DNA of 64,000 bases from Streptomyces aidingensis (GTDB lineage: Bacteria; Actinomycetota; Actinomycetes; Streptomycetales; Streptomycetaceae). The notes below the pieces were generated by a model. The model saw only the letters and a list, made by a program, of their open reading frames with translations, was not told where the DNA came from and ran no database searches. The position numbers and the translations under genes were made by a program. Positions within the stretch are counted from its first letter, which is position 1; each line of letters starts with the position of its first letter. Location of the stretch: the NCBI RefSeq assembly GCF_900112355.1, contig NZ_FOLM01000001.1, forward strand, positions 479,276-543,275. The letters run 5' to 3'. Positions 35,594-44,643 of the stretch are shown here, in pieces.

Positions 35594-36454
35594 TCAGGCG
35601 AGGCCGCGGCGGGAGAGGCGGGGCGGGCGGTGGCCGGCGATGGCCCCCGTCATCTCCAGCACCTGCCGGGTCTGCGCCACCTCGTGCACCCGGAAGACCC
35701 GCGCGCCCAGCCAGTACGAGACCGCGGTGGCGGCCAGCGTGCCCACCAGCCGCTCCTTCACCGGCAGATCGAGCGTCTCGCCGATGAAGTCCTTGTTGGA
35801 CAGCGAGACCAGCACCGGCCGGCCGCAGGCGGCCAGCTCCGGCAGCCGCCGGGTGGCCTCCAGCGAGTGCCGGGTGTTCTTGCCGAAGTCGTGGCCGGGA
35901 TCGACCAGTACCGCGTCCCGCCGCACCCCCAGCGAAACGGCGCGCTCCGCCAGGGCCGTGACGGACCGCACGACGTCCGCCATCACATCCGGGTAGGCCA
36001 CCCGGTGCGGCCGGGTGCGCGGCGCCGCCCCGCCGGTGTGGGTGCACACCAGGCCGGCGCCGTGCCGGGCGGCCACCGCGGCCAGCTCCGGATCGACGCC
36101 GCCCCAGGCGTCGTTCAGCAGATCGGCGCCCGCCGCACAGACCGCCTCGCCCACCTCGTGCCGCCAGGTGTCCACGCTGATCACCACCGAGGGATGCCGG
36201 CGCCGCACCTCGGCGACGAAGCCGGCGGTCCGGCGGATCTCTTCGGCGGTGTCCACCTCCTCGCCGGGGCCGGCCTTCACCCCGCCGATGTCCACGATGG
36301 CCGCGCCCTCGGCGATCACCTGCTCGACCCGGTCCAGCGCCGGTTCGTCCCGGAACGTCGCCCCCTGGTCGTAGAAGGAGTCCGGGGTTCTGTTGACGAT
36401 GGCCATGATGACCGGCTCGTCCGGCGCGAAGGTCCGCTCTCCCAGTCGCAGCAT
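35594..36454 (-). CDS. folP2: FolP2-type dihydropteroate synthase homologue
   Basis: 286 residues from ATG 36454. TIM-barrel of the pterin-binding family with MAIVNRTPDSFYDQG, but the second motif is DIGGVKAGPG instead of the canonical D(V/I)GGESTRPG, and the third is VDPGHDFGKN. These are the features of actinobacterial FolP2, whose mycobacterial members are not thought to make dihydropteroate. So real folate synthesis is doubtful here; the true folP normally sits in a folE/folB/folK cluster. Converges with the LOG gene and diverges from the DivIVA-domain gene. Confidence 0.88.
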   Translation of the reverse strand: MLRLGERTFAPDEPVIMAIVNRTPDSFYDQGATFRDEPALDRVEQVIAEGAAIVDIGGVKAGPGEEVDTAEEIRRTAGFVAEVRRRHPSVVISVDTWRHEVGEAVCAAGADLLNDAWGGVDPELAAVAARHGAGLVCTHTGGAAPRTRPHRVAYPDVMADVVRSVTALAERAVSLGVRRDAVLVDPGHDFGKNTRHSLEATRRLPELAACGRPVLVSLSNKDFIGETLDLPVKERLVGTLAATAVSYWLGARVFRVHEVAQTRQVLEMTGAIAGHRPPRLSRRGLA

Positions 36455-36599
36455 GCTGCGAGAATACGTGCCGGCCCGGCGGCTTCCCGGCGGGCACGGT
36501 GCTGCCGGGGGTGTGGCGCTCCGGCGCCCGGGCGGGCATGATCCGGGGCAGTGCGGCAACGGCCGGGACGGGCCGGGAAAGGGTCCCCAGGGAGAATCG

Positions 36600-36959
36600 A
36601 TGCTTTTTCTGTGGCTGATGGTCGCGATGGTCGCGGTGATCGCCGGTGTCACGCTCGCGGTGCTGGGCAGCGGCGACGGCAACGGCACGCCGGCCGAGGG
36701 CGGGCTGCCGGACGCCGAGCCGGACCGGCTCGACGACCCGCTGCCCGTGGACCGGCCGGTCCACCCGGCGGACGTGGTCTCGGTGCGCTTCCCGCTCGCC
36801 GTGCGCGGCTACCGGATGGCCGAGGTGGACGACGTGCTGGACCGGCTGGCCGCCGAGCTCGCCGAGCGCGACTCGCGGATCTCCGAGCTGGAGTCCGCGC
36901 TGGCCGGCGCCCAGGCCCTGGCCCTGCGCCACCAGGCCCCCGCCGCCGAGGACGACTGA
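36600..36959 (+). CDS. Small membrane protein with DivIVA-like domain
   Basis: 119 residues from ATG 36600 (GGGAGA 5 bp upstream). One N-terminal TM helix (about 2-21), an acidic Pro-rich linker, then a DivIVA-type helix-turn-helix segment VSVRFPLAVRGYRMAEVDDVLDRLAAEL (57-85) and a short coiled coil. Probably recognises curved membrane or the septum. Matches the FolP2-neighbouring DivIVA-like protein of mycobacteria. Confidence 0.85.
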   Translation: MLFLWLMVAMVAVIAGVTLAVLGSGDGNGTPAEGGLPDAEPDRLDDPLPVDRPVHPADVVSVRFPLAVRGYRMAEVDDVLDRLAAELAERDSRISELESALAGAQALALRHQAPAAEDD

Positions 36960-36993
36960 CCCGGCCGGCCCTCGCCCGCCGCCGCCGGCCCCG

Positions 36994-37809
36994 CTAGCGG
37001 CCCCGGAACACCGGGGCCTGCTTGGCGACAAAGGCGGCCACCGCGGCCCGGTGGTCCTCCGACGCACCCGCCCGGAGCTGGAGCCCGGCCTCCAGCTCCA
37101 GGGTCTCCTCCAGGGTGTGCGAGGCGGCGAAGGCCAGCGCCCGCTTGATCGAGGCATAGGCCAGCGTCGGCCCGGCCGCCAGCGCCCGGGCCACCCCGGC
37201 GGCCGTCTCCGCCAGCTCCTCCGCCGGCACCACCCGCTGGGCGATGCCCAGCCGCTCGGCCTCCCGGGCGTCGATGGTGCGCGGAAAGAGCAGCAGGTCG
37301 GCGGCGCGGCCCGGGCCGACGAACCGCGGCAGCGTCCAGGCCAGCCCGGAGTCCGTGGACAGCGCGACGCCCGCGAACGCGGTGGTGAACTTCGCCCGCT
37401 CGGAGACCACCCGGTAGTCGGCGGCCAGCGCGAAGCCCATGCCGGCGCCCGCCGCCGCGCCGTTCACCGCCGCCACCACCGGCTTCGGCATGGCGGCGAT
37501 GGCCCGGGTGATGGGGTTGTAGTGCTCGGCCACCGTGCTCAGGGCGCCGTCGCCGGCGGCCTCGCCGCCCTCGCCGGCGGACCGTTCCGCCAGATGGGCG
37601 GTGTGCTCCTTGAGATCCTGGCCGACGCAGAAGGCGCGCCCGGCGCCGGTGAGCAGCACCGCACGGACGCCGGGATCGTCCGCGGCGCGGTGCAGCGCGT
37701 CCCGCAGCGCCTCCTTGGTCCGTACATCGAGGGCATTCATCGCGTCCGGCCGATTCAGCGTGATGGCGGCAAGACTCTCGGTGACTTCGTAGCGCACTGT
37801 GTCGGGCAT
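36994..37809 (-). CDS. Enoyl-CoA hydratase/isomerase family protein (PaaG-like)
   Basis: 271 residues; ATG 37809 (MPDTVRYEVTES) is taken, with ATG 37821 four codons upstream as an alternative. Crotonase fold: oxyanion-hole Gly segments GRAFCVGQDL and AVNGAAAGAGMGFALAADYR, and the catalytic-region VALSTDSGLAWTLPRFVG. A C-terminal AAVAAFVAKQAPVFRGR is typical. Substrate unknown; could be isomerase or hydratase. Confidence 0.9.
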   Translation of the reverse strand: MPDTVRYEVTESLAAITLNRPDAMNALDVRTKEALRDALHRAADDPGVRAVLLTGAGRAFCVGQDLKEHTAHLAERSAGEGGEAAGDGALSTVAEHYNPITRAIAAMPKPVVAAVNGAAAGAGMGFALAADYRVVSERAKFTTAFAGVALSTDSGLAWTLPRFVGPGRAADLLLFPRTIDAREAERLGIAQRVVPAEELAETAAGVARALAAGPTLAYASIKRALAFAASHTLEETLELEAGLQLRAGASEDHRAAVAAFVAKQAPVFRGR

Positions 37810-38010
37810 GCCGCTCAGCATGGACTACCGGAATCCGCCGCCGAAACCCCGACAAGCCGTTCTGTGATGAGTGCCCAACGGATGCCGGGGAACAGTTGCC
37901 GGGAGCCCTGTATCCCGTGCGGTATCCGGGACCCATCGGGGCCGTATCGGGTGTGCTCCCCGAATTGAGCGGGTTTGCGGGGGCGCGTTGCCGAAGGGAT
38001 ACCCCCGATG

Positions 38011-38041
38011 TTGGTCATCACGTCGCCGCATGCGGGATAAT
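38011..38041 (+). promoter_or_regulatory. Candidate housekeeping promoter TTGGTC-19-GATAAT for the DUF3117 gene
   Basis: TTGGTC (38011-38016) and GATAAT (38036-38041) are separated by 19 bp, giving a 5' leader of about 105 nt before ATG 38153. The remainder of 37810-38152 holds no gene; its GC is lower than the flanks. Confidence 0.4.
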
Positions 38042-38152
38042 GGCCCGGAAGCAATCTGTTCGAGGCCGATGACGGTTGCGCTCGGGGCGTTGTGCCGACG
38101 GCGTGCCCGGTTTGTCGGCCGCGATGAGCTGGTTTCAGGAAGGGGAACGAGC

Positions 38153-38320
38153 ATGGCGGCCATGAAGCCGCGGACGGGCGATGGCCCGCTCGAGGTCACC
38201 AAAGAGGGGCGGGGCATCATCATGCGCGTTCCGCTCGAAGGCGGCGGACGGCTCGTCGTCGAGCTGAGCCCGGAGGAGGCCGCGCAGCTCGACCAGGAGC
38301 TGCAGAAGGTGAGCGGCTGA
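38153..38320 (+). CDS. DUF3117 domain protein
   Basis: 55 residues from ATG 38153 with GAAGGGG upstream. MAAMKPRTGDGPLEVTKEGRGI and MRVPLEGGGRLVVELSPEEA match the highly conserved actinobacterial DUF3117 family, the same neighbour of the sigE region as in mycobacteria. Function unknown. Confidence 0.95.
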   Translation: MAAMKPRTGDGPLEVTKEGRGIIMRVPLEGGGRLVVELSPEEAAQLDQELQKVSG

Positions 38321-38343
38321 CCTTCGGCCCTTCGCACCATGAC

Positions 38344-38394
38344 CCGTCAGCGCTGCCCCGGAGGCCGCCCGGCCCTTCGGAGCAGCGCTGACGG
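38344..38394. terminator. Bidirectional hairpin between DUF3117 and methyltransferase genes
   Basis: CCGTCAGCGCTGC (38344-38356) and GCAGCGCTGACGG (38382-38394) form a perfect 13-bp stem around a 25-nt, itself GC-rich, loop. Sits between convergent stops. Confidence 0.65.
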
Positions 38395-38453
38395 CGTTCC
38401 GCAGGGCCAGCCGCGCAATCCGCACCGGGAACGGCGGCGGCCGGGCGACGCCC

Positions 38454-39245
38454 TCAGGAGCGGCGCACCGCGCACAGCAGGCCGTCCCCGACCGGCAGCA
38501 GCGCGGGCACCAGCGCCTCGTGCTCACGTATGGTGCGCAGCACCTCCCGCAGCCGGAGGACCTCGGAGGGCGGCGCCGCGGAGTCCACGGTGCGCCCGCC
38601 GGCGAACATCCCGGCGAAGCAGACCACCCCGCCGGGCCGCAGCAGCCGCAGCGCCTCCGCGAGACAGGCGCCGTATTCGGCCCGGTCGCCGTCGCAGAAG
38701 ACCATGTCGTAGCCGCCGTCGGCCAGCCGCGGCAGCACCGTCAGGGCGCTGCCCGGGATGAACCGGGCCCGGTTGGCGGCGAAGCCCGCCGAGCGGAACG
38801 CCTGGCGGGCCAGCTGCTGCCATTCCGGCTCGGTGTCCACCGTGGTCAGCACGCCGTCCGGGCGCATGCCGCGCAGCAGATAGAGGCCCGAGACCCCGGT
38901 CCCGGTGCCGATCTCGACCACCGCCTTGGCATTGGCGGTGGCCGCCAGCAGACGCAGCGCGTCGCCGCAGCCGGGGGAGACGGGGCGCAGCCCGGCCTCC
39001 CGGGAGCGTTCCCGGCACCAGCGCAGCACCGCGCCCTCGGCGGTATCGGCGGCAGGTGCGCCGTACGCCTCGGCGAACGCCCAGCTTGTCTGCCGATTGC
39101 CGGTGATGTCCCTCTCCCGTCCCCGTCTGTCACGCGCTTTGACTGTAGCGAGTCCCCCCGGGAACCGAGCGCGCGGACCATGCGTTGACCCCTCATGGGG
39201 AGCGGGCCCCGCAGGGCTCGCCACCGGGGGGCGCGCGGCCCGCAC
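38454..39245 (-). CDS. Class I SAM-dependent O-methyltransferase (Rv1220c-like)
   Basis: The conserved core runs from [16 protein letters not shown] through [19 protein letters not shown] (SAM motif I), [28 protein letters not shown] and [19 protein letters not shown]. Family-3 methyltransferase. Start unclear: the only in-frame GTG codons are at 39245 and 39224, giving an N-terminus that looks like leader, and in-frame TTG or ATG near ITGNR are absent; an ATC start at GACATCACC cannot be excluded. It is divergent from the sigma factor gene, as in mycobacteria. Substrate unknown. Confidence 0.85.
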   Translation of the reverse strand: MRAARPPVASPAGPAPHEGSTHGPRARFPGGLATVKARDRRGRERDITGNRQTSWAFAEAYGAPAADTAEGAVLRWCRERSREAGLRPVSPGCGDALRLLAATANAKAVVEIGTGTGVSGLYLLRGMRPDGVLTTVDTEPEWQQLARQAFRSAGFAANRARFIPGSALTVLPRLADGGYDMVFCDGDRAEYGACLAEALRLLRPGGVVCFAGMFAGGRTVDSAAPPSEVLRLREVLRTIREHEALVPALLPVGDGLLCAVRRS

Positions 39246-39331
39246 GGGCGGTCGTGTCCGGTGGGGAACGGCAGGTGAGCGGCCAAATGCCGGGCGGAAA
39301 TACTTATCCGGAACTGACGGGCGAGGTGGCT

Positions 39332-40174
39332 ATGGTAGGGACTCCACTCGACACCACCGAGTCCGACAGGGGAGGTGCGGCCACGTCCGAAGCCCGATCG
39401 GTGAAGAAACGCTTCCCGTGGACTTCCGGCGGGCCGAAATCCGTGACCGACAATGCTGACCACACCGCAGCCACAGGCGCTTCCGTCTCTTCCGCCGATC
39501 CGCGTGCGACCGCCGCATTCCGCGAGAACGGCGCGGGAGCGGAGGGCGGCCAGGTGTGGACTCCGCCCACCTGGGAGGAGATCGTCAGCACGCACAGCGC
39601 CCGGGTCTACCGGCTGGCCTACCGGCTCACCGGCAACCAGCACGACGCCGAGGACCTGACCCAGGAGGTCTTCGTCCGCGTCTTCCGCTCGCTGTCCACC
39701 TACACCCCCGGCACGTTCGAGGGGTGGCTGCACCGCATCACCACCAACCTCTTCCTGGACTCCGTGCGCCGCAAGCAGCGCATCCGGTTCGACGCGCTCG
39801 GCGAGGACGCCGCCGACCGGCTGCCCAGCAGCGAGCCCTCACCGCAGCAGCACTTCAACGACACCCACTTCGACGCCGATGTCCAGCAGGCGCTGGACAC
39901 CCTGGCGCCGGACTTCCGGGCGGCGGTGGTGCTGTGCGACATCGAGGGGCTGAGCTATGAGGAGATCGCGGCCACGCTCGGGGTGAAGCTGGGCACGGTC
40001 CGCAGCCGTATCCACCGCGGCCGGTCGCATCTGCGCAAGGCGCTGCGGCACCGCTCGCCGCGCGGACGCGGCCCGGCGGCCGGGGCCGCCGGGCCGGAGC
40101 TGCCCGCGCTGGCCGGGGTGCCCGGCGCACCGGGCGTCTCCCCCGCATGCGGTGAGAAAGGCGATACCGAGTGA
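39332..40174 (+). CDS. sigE: ECF sigma factor, SigE-like (mycobacterial sense)
   Basis: 280 residues from ATG 39332, with GAGGTGG 2-5 bp upstream. Sigma2 is about 84-150 ([25 protein letters not shown]...) and sigma4 about 184-240 ([25 protein letters not shown]). A Ser/Ala-rich N-terminus of about 75 residues precedes sigma2. The name follows common actinobacterial annotation; it is not the Streptomyces cell-envelope SigE locus with CseABC. Controls, by analogy, envelope/surface stress with the anti-sigma factor encoded next, overlapping by 4 bp (GTGA). Confidence 0.93.
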   Translation: MVGTPLDTTESDRGGAATSEARSVKKRFPWTSGGPKSVTDNADHTAATGASVSSADPRATAAFRENGAGAEGGQVWTPPTWEEIVSTHSARVYRLAYRLTGNQHDAEDLTQEVFVRVFRSLSTYTPGTFEGWLHRITTNLFLDSVRRKQRIRFDALGEDAADRLPSSEPSPQQHFNDTHFDADVQQALDTLAPDFRAAVVLCDIEGLSYEEIAATLGVKLGTVRSRIHRGRSHLRKALRHRSPRGRGPAAGAAGPELPALAGVPGAPGVSPACGEKGDTE

Positions 40175-41133
40175 CGAGCGAGGACCATCTGGGCGACAGT
40201 CTCGCCGCGCTGATCGACGGTGAGCTGTCGGACGACCACCGGGAGCGGGTGCTCGCCCACCTGGCCACCTGTCCCGGCTGCAAGGCGGAGGCGGACGCCC
40301 AGCGGCGGCTGAAGAGCGTCTTCGCCGACAGCGCGCTGCCCACGCCCCCCGAGACGCTGATGGCGCGGTTGCAGGGCCTGCCCGCGCTCGGCCTCGCGGA
40401 GGCGGGGCGCGGTGGCGCGGCCGGGGACGAGAGTGCGCGGGGCGGCGGCCGGCCCCCGGGCGGCGGGCTGCCGCCGGGCCGGGGCAGATCGCTGCTGACG
40501 CCGCCGAGCCTGAAGCCGGAGCGCGGCTTCCCGATCCACCGCGCGGGCGAGCCGGGCGGGCGGTTCGGCGGCCGGCTGGGCGGCGAGGCCCTGATGCCGC
40601 GTGCCGGGCGCGGACAGCGCCTGGCCTTTGCGGCGGCGGGCGCGTTCTCGCTGGCGGCGGTGGCGCTGGGCGGCGCGCTCACCTCGGCCGGGACGCCGAC
40701 CGTCAATGTGGCCGGCGGCACCGGCGGGGGCACGGGCGGCGCGGCGAGCGCCGCGAGCGCAAGCCCGGCGGGCACCTCGGCGACGGCGGTGCGCACCGCC
40801 GCCCGGGACGACCGGGAAGATCCGTCCGCCGACCGCGAGAGCCCGCGTTCCACCGGTCTCCCGTCGGACGAGATCGCCGAGCAGTACGCCTCGGCCACGG
40901 CCGAGCTCTACGGCACCGGTGTGCTCGCCGCGCAGACGGCGGCGGTCTTCGCCGGTCTGGCCATGGATCCGGAACTGGCCGAGCTGCTGGCCGGCCAGCG
41001 CACCGCGGCCACCCCGGCGGCACCCGGCCCGGTGCCCACCGGCCACGCCGGGACGCCGGGCGCGACGGGCTCCGCGACCGCGGAACCGGCGCCGCAGGAG
41101 ACGGCGATGCCCCGCGCATCGAGCCCTCGGTGA
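40171..41133 (+). CDS. rseA: Membrane anti-sigma factor, RseA-like, zinc-binding (ZAS) motif
   Basis: 320 residues from GTG 40171. HLATCPGC (His30, Cys34, Cys37) is the ZAS zinc motif HxxxCxxC. A Gly/Pro-rich stretch follows, then one TM helix (about 151-170) and an Ala/Thr-rich extracytoplasmic tail. Binds the SigE-like factor in the cytoplasm; release likely involves proteolysis, and the neighbouring HtrA is a candidate participant. Longer than the mycobacterial RseA, mostly from low-complexity sequence. Confidence 0.88.
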   Translation: MTSEDHLGDSLAALIDGELSDDHRERVLAHLATCPGCKAEADAQRRLKSVFADSALPTPPETLMARLQGLPALGLAEAGRGGAAGDESARGGGRPPGGGLPPGRGRSLLTPPSLKPERGFPIHRAGEPGGRFGGRLGGEALMPRAGRGQRLAFAAAGAFSLAAVALGGALTSAGTPTVNVAGGTGGGTGGAASAASASPAGTSATAVRTAARDDREDPSADRESPRSTGLPSDEIAEQYASATAELYGTGVLAAQTAAVFAGLAMDPELAELLAGQRTAATPAAPGPVPTGHAGTPGATGSATAEPAPQETAMPRASSPR

Positions 41134-41217
41134 AACCTGCCGCCCGCATTTGGTTGAATCCAATGCCGTGACGGGCCATTGCCGGAACCGGGGCCCGCGG
41201 AGACGATGGGGGCTGCC

Positions 41218-42999
41218 ATGGATGAGGGGAACAGCAGCGCGGAGCCGCTGCACGGCCAGGACCCGTACGGCACGCCGCCTTACGGTCCGCCCGGGCCCTG
41301 GGCACCCGCCCCGCCCGTGCAGCGCCCCGAGGCCCCGTCCGCCGCGCCGGACGGCGACCTGGCCACCCCGGAGCGCCCGGCGTCCCCCGCTCCCGCGCCG
41401 GCGCCGGCCGGCGCCGGCGAGCCCGCCCCGCCGCCGGCCGGCCGGGCGGGCGGCGCCACCGCCGGGGCCGCGCAGCACGGCACCCCCGCGGACGGCACCC
41501 GGATGCCGCCCACCGCCCCGGCACCTCCGCCGACGGCGGCCACCGCCCCCGGCAGCACCACCACCGCCTCCCCGGGAATCCGTCCGGAGGCCGTCACCGG
41601 CCCCCCTGCCGCGGGCGGGCCCATGGGAGCGGCCCCTGCTCCCGCCGCGGCTGCGGCTCCGGGAGGTGCGCCCGGTGCCGGCGGCCATCCCGGCGGCAGC
41701 GGTACGCCCGCCGGGGGTACCCCGGTGCCGCCGGCCGCGGGCGGGTATCCGGGCGCGCACCCGGGCGGTTTCACCGCCGCCGCCATGCCGGAGCTGCCGG
41801 GCGAGCCGCTGCGGCGGTACGACCCGTGGGCGGTCCCGCCCGCCGGCTACGGCGGCTACCCCGCACCGGGCCCGGCGCCCGCCGGGCCGGCGCGCCCGCG
41901 CCCGGGCCTGCTGGTGGCCGGTGCCCTGCTGGTGGCCCTGGTCTCCGGCCTGACCGGCGGCGCGGTCGGTGTCTATCTGGAGCGCAACGGCGAGCTCTCC
42001 CAGGAGGTGACGCTGCCGCAGGTCAGCGCCGCGGACCGCACCGCCGCGCCCGGCACCACCGCGGGCATTGCCGAGGCCGTGCTGCCCGGGGTGGTCACCC
42101 TCCATGTCCAGGGCCGGGACGCCGCCGGCACCGGCACCGGCTTTGTGCTCGACCACAGCGGGCACATCCTCACCAACGCCCATGTCGTGGACCCGGCCGG
42201 CGGCTCGGGCCAGATCCAGGTCACCTTCGGCAGCGGCGACAGCGTCGAGGCGGAGCTGGTCGGCGCGGACAGCGGTTACGACCTGGCCGTGGTGAAGGTC
42301 GACAATGTCTCCGGGCTGCACCCGCTGCCGCTGGGCGACTCCGAGGCGGTCGCGGTCGGCGACCCGGTGGTCGCCATCGGCTCGCCCTTCGATCTGGAGG
42401 GCACCGTCACCTCCGGCATCATCAGCGCCAAGGACCGCCCCATAACGGCCGGCGGCAGCGCGGACGGCTCGGACATCAGCTATGTCAACGCCCTGCAGAC
42501 CGACGCCGCCATCAACCCCGGCAATTCCGGCGGCCCGCTGGTCGACCTGGACGGTCTGGTCATCGGCATCAACACCGCCATCCGCACCCCCGACCTGATC
42601 GGCGGCCCGGACGGCGAGGGCCGGGGCGGCAGCATCGGCCTCGGTTTCGCCATACCGGTCAACCAGGCCAAGCGGGTCGCGGAGGAGCTGATCAACAACG
42701 GTTTTGCCGTGCATCCGGTGATCGGGGTCCGGCTGGACGGCGCCTGGGAGGGCGAGGGCGTGCGGGTGGCGGGCAACTCCGGCGGCCCGGCCGTCGACCC
42801 GGGCGGCCCCGCCGACCGGGCCGGAGTCCAGGAGGGTGATGTCATCATCGCCGTGGACGGTGACCGGGTACTGACCGCCCACGAGCTGATCGTGAAGATC
42901 CGCTCGCACCAGCCGGGCGACGAACTGGTGCTGACCGTGGAACGCGGCGGCGGCGAACTCGACATCAGTGTGATCCTGGGCCAGGCCACCAGCTCCTGA
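41218..42999 (+). CDS. htrA: HtrA/DegP-type serine protease with PDZ domain
   Basis: 593 residues from ATG 41218. A Pro/Gly/Ala-rich cytoplasmic tail (1-228), a TM helix (229-252), a trypsin-like domain with triad His322 (LTNAHVV), Asp355 (GYDLAVVKV) and Ser437 (NPGNSGGPLV), and a C-terminal PDZ domain (about 515-590, RAGVQEGDVIIAVDGDRV). An envelope quality-control protease; third gene of the sigE-rseA-htrA-tatB block. Confidence 0.95.
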   Translation: MDEGNSSAEPLHGQDPYGTPPYGPPGPWAPAPPVQRPEAPSAAPDGDLATPERPASPAPAPAPAGAGEPAPPPAGRAGGATAGAAQHGTPADGTRMPPTAPAPPPTAATAPGSTTTASPGIRPEAVTGPPAAGGPMGAAPAPAAAAAPGGAPGAGGHPGGSGTPAGGTPVPPAAGGYPGAHPGGFTAAAMPELPGEPLRRYDPWAVPPAGYGGYPAPGPAPAGPARPRPGLLVAGALLVALVSGLTGGAVGVYLERNGELSQEVTLPQVSAADRTAAPGTTAGIAEAVLPGVVTLHVQGRDAAGTGTGFVLDHSGHILTNAHVVDPAGGSGQIQVTFGSGDSVEAELVGADSGYDLAVVKVDNVSGLHPLPLGDSEAVAVGDPVVAIGSPFDLEGTVTSGIISAKDRPITAGGSADGSDISYVNALQTDAAINPGNSGGPLVDLDGLVIGINTAIRTPDLIGGPDGEGRGGSIGLGFAIPVNQAKRVAEELINNGFAVHPVIGVRLDGAWEGEGVRVAGNSGGPAVDPGGPADRAGVQEGDVIIAVDGDRVLTAHELIVKIRSHQPGDELVLTVERGGGELDISVILGQATSS

Positions 43000-43182
43000 C
43001 CCGGCCCCGTCGGACCCCGGCCGGTCCCGCCGGGCTCCGGGAACGTCCATGGCGCGGCCGGGCGTCCGCCGGGTGACACACGGGCGACTCCTCCGCCCCA
43101 CGGCAACGGGAGGTATCCGGCGGGGCCCTTGGCCGGGTACCGTTGCAGACGCCCAGTAGGTGAGCGCTGAGGGAGCAGTCAG

Positions 43183-43713
43183 GTGTTCTTCGACATAGGG
43201 TCCATTGAGTTCATCGCGCTCATCATCCTGGCGATCCTGGTGTTCGGCCCGGAGAAGCTGCCCAAGTTCATCCAGGACACCGCGCGGGTGCTGCGCAAGG
43301 TGCGGGAGTTCTCCGAGAACGCCAAGCGGGACATCCGTGAGGAGCTGGGTCCGGAGTTCAAGGACTTCGAGTTCGAGGATCTCAACCCGCGGACCTTCGC
43401 CCGCAAGCACCTGATGGACAACGACGACCTGGGGCTGAAGGAGCTGCGCAGCAGCATCGATGTGCGCAAGGAGCTGACCGAGGTCTCCGACGCGGTCAAC
43501 GGCCGCACCCCGGCCGCGCGCAAGAGCTCCGGCACGGGCACGGGCACGGGCCAGGCGAACGGTTCACCGGCGGTGAACCTGGAAAAGGACCCGGGCGGCA
43601 CCGCGGGCACGGGCACCGCCACCGGTACCGCCTCCGGCAGCGGTTCCGGCAAGGCGGCCGACAGCGGCGGGGCGCCGGCCGATCCGCCGCCGTTCGACTC
43701 GGACGCAACCTGA
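43183..43713 (+). CDS. tatB: Sec-independent protein translocase subunit TatB
   Basis: 176 residues from GTG 43183 (GGGAGCAG about 6 bp upstream). The TatB N-terminus MFFDIGSIEFIALIILAILVFGPEKLP gives a TM helix (about 8-21) with Gly-Pro hinge, then an amphipathic helix (IQDTARVLRKVREF) and a disordered Gly/Thr-rich tail. Part of the twin-arginine receptor complex with TatC, which lies elsewhere. Confidence 0.95.
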   Translation: MFFDIGSIEFIALIILAILVFGPEKLPKFIQDTARVLRKVREFSENAKRDIREELGPEFKDFEFEDLNPRTFARKHLMDNDDLGLKELRSSIDVRKELTEVSDAVNGRTPAARKSSGTGTGTGQANGSPAVNLEKDPGGTAGTGTATGTASGSGSGKAADSGGAPADPPPFDSDAT

Positions 43714-43811
43714 CACCGAGTGTCACCTCGCCCGGCGCACGGGAGCATTTGGGCGCATTTAATACGTATTGCTCCCCGGAGCCTCCCGAAAGGCGGGGCC
43801 CGGGTGGCTAT

Positions 43812-43850
43812 CCTCACGTGTGTCCCGGGTCTGCCCGGGCACACGTGAGG
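43812..43850 (+). promoter_or_regulatory. Long hairpin whose 3' arm abuts the ribosome-binding site of the next gene
   Basis: CCTCACGTGTG-t-CCCGGG (43812-43829), TCTG loop, CCCGGG-CACACGTGAGG (43834-43850): 17 paired bases with one bulge. The right arm ends GTGAGG and joins GAAGGGA, the likely Shine-Dalgarno for ATG 43866. It could be the tatB terminator, a translation-control hairpin, or both. Confidence 0.6.
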
Positions 43851-43865
43851 AAGGGACGTCCGCAC

Positions 43866-44507
43866 ATGGAAACCACCAGTCGGGCTGAACCGCATACCGC
43901 GCGGGGGGTGCCCACGGCCCGCAGGGCCGTGGCCGGATTTCTGCAGGCAGGCTTTCCCTGGTACGGCCTGGACGACGCGTTCTCCGGCCCCCGCTGGTTG
44001 GGCAGCCTCGGCACGGCCGCCGACGGCTCGGTCGAGCACGGCTCGGTCGGGCACGGCGACGAGCCGTCCATCCACGGCGAGCTCAGCGACGACGACCAGC
44101 GCTTCGCCGTGGTCGTCACGCTGGCCAGCCGGCCGGTCCGGCGCAGCCCGGACGGCACCGGCGTGCTGGAGGCCACCTCGGTCTCCTCCGCCGCCTGGCT
44201 GGCGGGTTCGGGGCTGCTGTCCCGCACCTGGCCGTCACAGCTCGAACGCGCGCTCCGGCAGGACTGGCTGGAGCAGCAGACCGCACTCGCCTGGGATCTG
44301 GCCGACAGCCTGGACGGCGGCGGCTGGACCACACTGACGCTGCCCGTCGACAGCGAGCCCACACCGTTCCACTACCGCGAATCCGACTATGGCTGGGTGA
44401 TGGCCGGCCACGCCGCCCGGGGGGTGCACATCGGGGCCTACGGGCGGGGCATGAGCGCCTACGGTCTCGGTTTCGCCGTCATCAAGGACATCGAGACGTA
44501 CGCCTGA
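43866..44507 (+). CDS. Conserved actinobacterial protein of unknown function
   Basis: 213 residues from ATG 43866. No signal or TM segment. Motifs include FPWYGLDDAFSGPRWLGSLG, VSSAAWLAGSGLLSRTWP and a C-terminal FHYRESDYGWVMAGHAARGVHIGAYGRGMSAYGLGF. Looks like a globular cytoplasmic protein conserved in Streptomyces between tatB and mrp; I do not recognise a named domain. Converges with mrp. Confidence 0.8.
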   Translation: METTSRAEPHTARGVPTARRAVAGFLQAGFPWYGLDDAFSGPRWLGSLGTAADGSVEHGSVGHGDEPSIHGELSDDDQRFAVVVTLASRPVRRSPDGTGVLEATSVSSAAWLAGSGLLSRTWPSQLERALRQDWLEQQTALAWDLADSLDGGGWTTLTLPVDSEPTPFHYRESDYGWVMAGHAARGVHIGAYGRGMSAYGLGFAVIKDIETYA

Positions 44508-44643
44508 GGCGTACCGCCCGTGCTTTCCGTACGCCAGGGCCCGCGGGCCGTCCCCGCGGGCCTGTGCTGTGCCGTCACCCGGCCGGGCCGGGCCGGTCCG
44601 GACCGGCCCGGCCCGCATCCGGCCGGGCCGGCCCCGGAGCCGG

